DNA from: CAZZKE01 sp964655005
GTDB lineage: Bacteria > Pseudomonadota > Alphaproteobacteria > Rhodospirillales > JABHCV01
DNA: 64,000 nucleotides
NCBI GenBank assembly: GCA_964655005.1
Contig: CAZZKE010000008.1
Span: 1-64,000, forward strand
Direction: 5' to 3'
Positions 61,612 through 64,000 of this stretch are shown piece by piece. The translations under genes and the position numbers were made by a program. The stretch's first letter is position 1; every line of letters begins with the position of its first letter. The notes below the pieces were generated by a model, which was given only the letters and a program-made list of their open reading frames with translations, was not told the origin of the DNA and ran no database searches.

Positions 61612-63501
61612 TTACCGGCCTCTCAGCGATTTCAGTCCCTCTATGGTAGAGCGGGCGGCGTCTTCGTTGATCCACCAGGTGTCGAACTGGGCGCCGCTGG
61701 TCGGCGTCACCACGGGCCGTTCGAACTTGTTCCAGAACACCAGCCGGTCGTAGCTTAGATGCCAGTGTGGAATAACGTAAAAGCCCCATTGCAGGACCCG
61801 GTCCAGCGCCCTGGTCCGGGTGACCAGGCTTTTCCGGTCGGGCGCCGCGATCAGCCCGCCGATCAGTTTGTCGATGACCGGATCGCTGACGCCGATCAGG
61901 TTGCGGCTGCCGTTCTGTTTGGCCGCCGCCGATCCCCAGTAGCCCAGTTGTTCGTTGCCCGGCGATTGCGATTGGCCCCAGGAAAAAGTCAGCATATCGA
62001 AGTCGAAAGTCTCCAGACGCCTCAGGTACTGCGCCGAATCGACGGTCCGTACCCGCGCCTTGACGCCCAGCCGTTCCAAATTCTTGACGAACGGCAGGGC
62101 GATTCGTTCGAAGGCCGGGCTGACCAGCAGAATCTCGAATTCCAGGGCCTGACCGGTCGCCTGGTTGACCCGCACGTTATCCTTGATAACCCAACCGGCT
62201 TCCTTCAGCAGCCGGTCGCCCAGCCGCAGGTTAGGCCGGATACGGCCATCGCCCTTGGTCTTCGGCGGGTTGTATTCGGTAGTGAAAACCTCGTTTGGAA
62301 TACGGCCGCGAAAGGGTTCCAGAATTTTCAACTCGTCCGGCCCCGGCAAGCCGGTCGCCGCCAGTTCCGAATTGTCGAAGTAGGACCGGGTCCGGGTATA
62401 CTGGCCGTAAAACAGGTTGCGATTCGACCATTCGAAATCAAACGCGGTGGCCAGCGCCTGGCGTACGCGGCGGTCCTTGAAGATGTCGCGGCGAATGTTG
62501 TAGACGAAGCCCTGCATCCCCGCCGTGCGATTGTGGCCGACTTCGATTTTCTTGATCAGCCCCTGTTCGACCGCCGGGATGTTATAGGCGGTGGCCCATG
62601 TTTTCGACTGGTTTTCGTTCCTGAAATCGAATTCGCCGGCCTTGAAGGCCTCTACCTGTACGGTCGTATCGCGGTAGTAATCGTAGCGGATGGAATCGAA
62701 ATTATTGCGGCCGACATTGACCGGCAGATTGCGGCCCCAGTAATCGTCCACTCTTTTATAGCGGACGTAACGCCCGGCCTCGAAGCCGTCGATTTTATAA
62801 GCGCCGCTGCCAAGCGGCGGTTCCAGGGTCGTTTTGGCGAAATCCTTGCCCTGCCAGTAGTGTTTGGGCAGCACCGCCATCTGGCCGATAATCAGGGGCA
62901 GTTCACGGTTGCGGTTGTTTTTAAAGACAAAGCGAACGGTGCGTTCGTCGATCTTCTCGACCCGGTCGACATCGGCGTAATAGTACCGGTAGCTGGGCTC
63001 GCCCTTTTTCAGCAGGGTCTCGAAGGTCCAGATCACGTCGTCGGCGGTAATCGGCTTGCCGTCATGCCAGCGGGCCTCCGTGCGCAGCACGAACTTGACC
63101 CATGACCGGTCTTCCGGCGTTTCCACCGTTTCGGCAAGCAGGCCATAGGCGGTGAACGCCTCGTCGGCGCTGGCGGTCAGCAAGGTGTCGTACAGCCCGC
63201 CCAGGCCGACCGCCGCCTCTCCCTTGATGATAAAGCCGTTGAAGGAATCGAAACTGCCGGCCGCCGCCAGCTTTACCGCGCCGCCCTTGGGGGCATCCGG
63301 ATTGACGTAGTCGAAATGCTTGAAATCCGGGCCGTACTTGGGTTCGCCGTGCATGGCGATGGCGTGGACCGGCCGGGCCAGCGCCGGGGAAGTAAAAAGC
63401 GCGGCGGCGGCAATCAGCAAGGCAGTCGGTAATCGGATCAAGATTGCGGCTCCTGCGAGGATACGTAATTTTTGCTGAATGTTGGCGGTGGGCCGTTTCA
63501 T
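61612..63501 (-). CDS. yejA: Periplasmic oligopeptide-binding protein YejA
   Basis: A 629-residue family-5 solute-binding protein with an N-terminal signal (hydrophobic stretch ending SPALA about residue 43), unusually far from the start because of a basic leader. Diagnostic segments are IAMHGEPKYGPDFKHFDYVNPDAPKGG and EARWHDGKPITADDVIWTFE near residue 145. It captures peptides for YejBEF. The ATG at 63501 was chosen; a TTG two codons earlier is possible, and a later start at the hydrophobic segment cannot be excluded. Confidence 0.92.
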   Translation of the reverse strand: MKRPTANIQQKLRILAGAAILIRLPTALLIAAAALFTSPALARPVHAIAMHGEPKYGPDFKHFDYVNPDAPKGGAVKLAAAGSFDSFNGFIIKGEAAVGLGGLYDTLLTASADEAFTAYGLLAETVETPEDRSWVKFVLRTEARWHDGKPITADDVIWTFETLLKKGEPSYRYYYADVDRVEKIDERTVRFVFKNNRNRELPLIIGQMAVLPKHYWQGKDFAKTTLEPPLGSGAYKIDGFEAGRYVRYKRVDDYWGRNLPVNVGRNNFDSIRYDYYRDTTVQVEAFKAGEFDFRNENQSKTWATAYNIPAVEQGLIKKIEVGHNRTAGMQGFVYNIRRDIFKDRRVRQALATAFDFEWSNRNLFYGQYTRTRSYFDNSELAATGLPGPDELKILEPFRGRIPNEVFTTEYNPPKTKGDGRIRPNLRLGDRLLKEAGWVIKDNVRVNQATGQALEFEILLVSPAFERIALPFVKNLERLGVKARVRTVDSAQYLRRLETFDFDMLTFSWGQSQSPGNEQLGYWGSAAAKQNGSRNLIGVSDPVIDKLIGGLIAAPDRKSLVTRTRALDRVLQWGFYVIPHWHLSYDRLVFWNKFERPVVTPTSGAQFDTWWINEDAARSTIEGLKSLRGR

Positions 63502-63543
63502 GTTCAAGGATCGCTTATCTATGTGTCTTATTTGTGATGGGCG

Positions 63544-64000
63544 TTAAGCTGATAGAATGCCCAGCGCGGCGCGATGCATGCGGGGGTCTCCGGCGGCGAT
63601 GACGCGACCGTCCGACTTTATCGACAGCGGCGATCCCTGCCAATCGGTGATAACGCCGCCGGCCCCGTTGACCACCGGCGCCAGGGCGCAAAAATCGTAT
63701 ATTCCCATTGTCGACTCGACGACCAGATCCATCGTGCCGCTGGCCAGCAGGCCATAGGCGTAGCAGTCGGCGCCGTAGACGACCGGGCGGCATTGCCGCC
63801 GCAGGGCCTCGAATTTCCCGAAATCGTCATCGGGGAACATCTGCGGCGAGGTCGCCGATAACCAGGCGTCTTTCAGCCTGGCGCAGGGCCGCACCCGGCT
63901 GGCGACGCCGCCGAATTTAGTCGGTTGTCCGTGACAGCCGACCCAGCGTTCGCCCAATGCCGGCATATCGATCACCCCGATAATCGGCAGGCCGTCTTTC
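63544..64000 (-). CDS. Inositol-monophosphatase-family phosphatase, probable histidinol-phosphatase HisN (5' end cut by window)
   Basis: The C-terminal about 152 residues of an IMPase-fold phosphatase. The reading frame stays open to the window edge (KDGLPIIGVIDMPAL), so the N-terminal metal-binding motifs are outside. Visible are the conserved GADCYAYGLLASGTMDLVVE and YDFCALAPVVNGAGGVITDWQG, where the WD-type motif of the family reads YD. The sequence is closest in style to HisN histidinol-phosphatases, but other sugar-phosphate substrates are possible without the rest. It lies 42 bases upstream of yejA on the same strand. Confidence 0.82.
   Translation of the reverse strand, partial: KDGLPIIGVIDMPALGERWVGCHGQPTKFGGVASRVRPCARLKDAWLSATSPQMFPDDDFGKFEALRRQCRPVVYGADCYAYGLLASGTMDLVVESTMGIYDFCALAPVVNGAGGVITDWQGSPLSIKSDGRVIAAGDPRMHRAALGILSA

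Noticed and set aside
61759..63105. Plus-strand open frame of about 448 codons opposite yejA
   Set aside because: Antisense shadow of yejA, whose minus-strand translation has clear family-5 binding-protein motifs.
1..64000. tRNA, rRNA, CRISPR, insertion sequences or phage genes
   Set aside because: No tRNA-like cloverleaf, regularly spaced repeats, transposase or integrase motifs were seen on either strand by eye; small structured RNAs could still be missed.

Overview
The window is GC-rich, tightly packed bacterial chromosome. Gene families and gene order (hybrid Cob/Cbi cobalamin genes, SCO1/PCuAC copper chaperones, YejABEF, a GGDEF/EAL-rich signalling set) point to an alphaproteobacterium, most like a Rhodospirillales-type lineage. 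That placement is inference. I saw no rRNA, tRNA, CRISPR array or insertion sequence, and no gene-free stretch over 300 bases.

Region 1 (about 0.07-2.6 kb) holds two tandem paralogues with degenerate GGDEF and EAL domains. Region 2 (2.6-25.2 kb) is a cobalamin locus of 18 genes running from cobalt insertion into sirohydrochlorin (cbiX) to lower-ligand attachment (cobT, cobS, cobU, phosphatase). Its ring-building genes read as an early-cobalt (anaerobic-type) route: cbiX, cobI, a cbiG-cobJ fusion, cobM, cbiD, cobK, cobL, cobH and cobB. A large late-insertion chelatase subunit, cobN, and a cobW GTPase are also present. A SYLF lipoprotein, a methyltransferase and a SCO1 protein are interleaved. 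Region 3 (25.2-28.0 kb) continues the cobB transcript with overlapping genes: a YcgN-type Cys-cluster protein, a DapA-family aldolase, a YgjP-type metallopeptidase and a HAD phosphatase.

Region 4 (28.1-34.3 kb) is signalling. It holds a hybrid histidine kinase and, converging on it, a very unusual ABC exporter-like protein with a degenerate ATPase, a 330-residue insert, a cyclic-nucleotide-binding domain and a degenerate GGDEF domain. A perfect 22-bp palindrome spans both stop codons.

Region 5 (34.5-51.5 kb) is the most interesting. A TetR regulator diverges from a single-strand, 14-gene cluster: two MaoC proteins, thiolase, acyl-CoA ligase, hydantoinase/oxoprolinase A and B, acyl-CoA dehydrogenase, a split B12-dependent acyl-CoA mutase, a three-subunit molybdenum hydroxylase, a CoA-transferase and an SDR. 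It looks like a complete B12-dependent catabolic pathway for an unidentified, possibly N-heterocyclic or branched, carboxylic substrate. Two matching TTTTAC/GTAAA dyads in the divergent promoter region are likely operators.

Region 6 (51.5-56.9 kb) is metal homeostasis: a MerR regulator with a textbook 19-bp-spaced target promoter, a Zn/Cd-type P-ATPase, then a DUF2946-like protein, PCuAC, SCO1 and DUF411, i.e. copper handling and oxidase copper delivery. Region 7 (56.9-64 kb, minus strand) is a HisN/IMPase-type phosphatase cut by the window edge, then yejA-yejB-yejE-yejF peptide uptake and a GhrA-type 2-hydroxyacid dehydrogenase.
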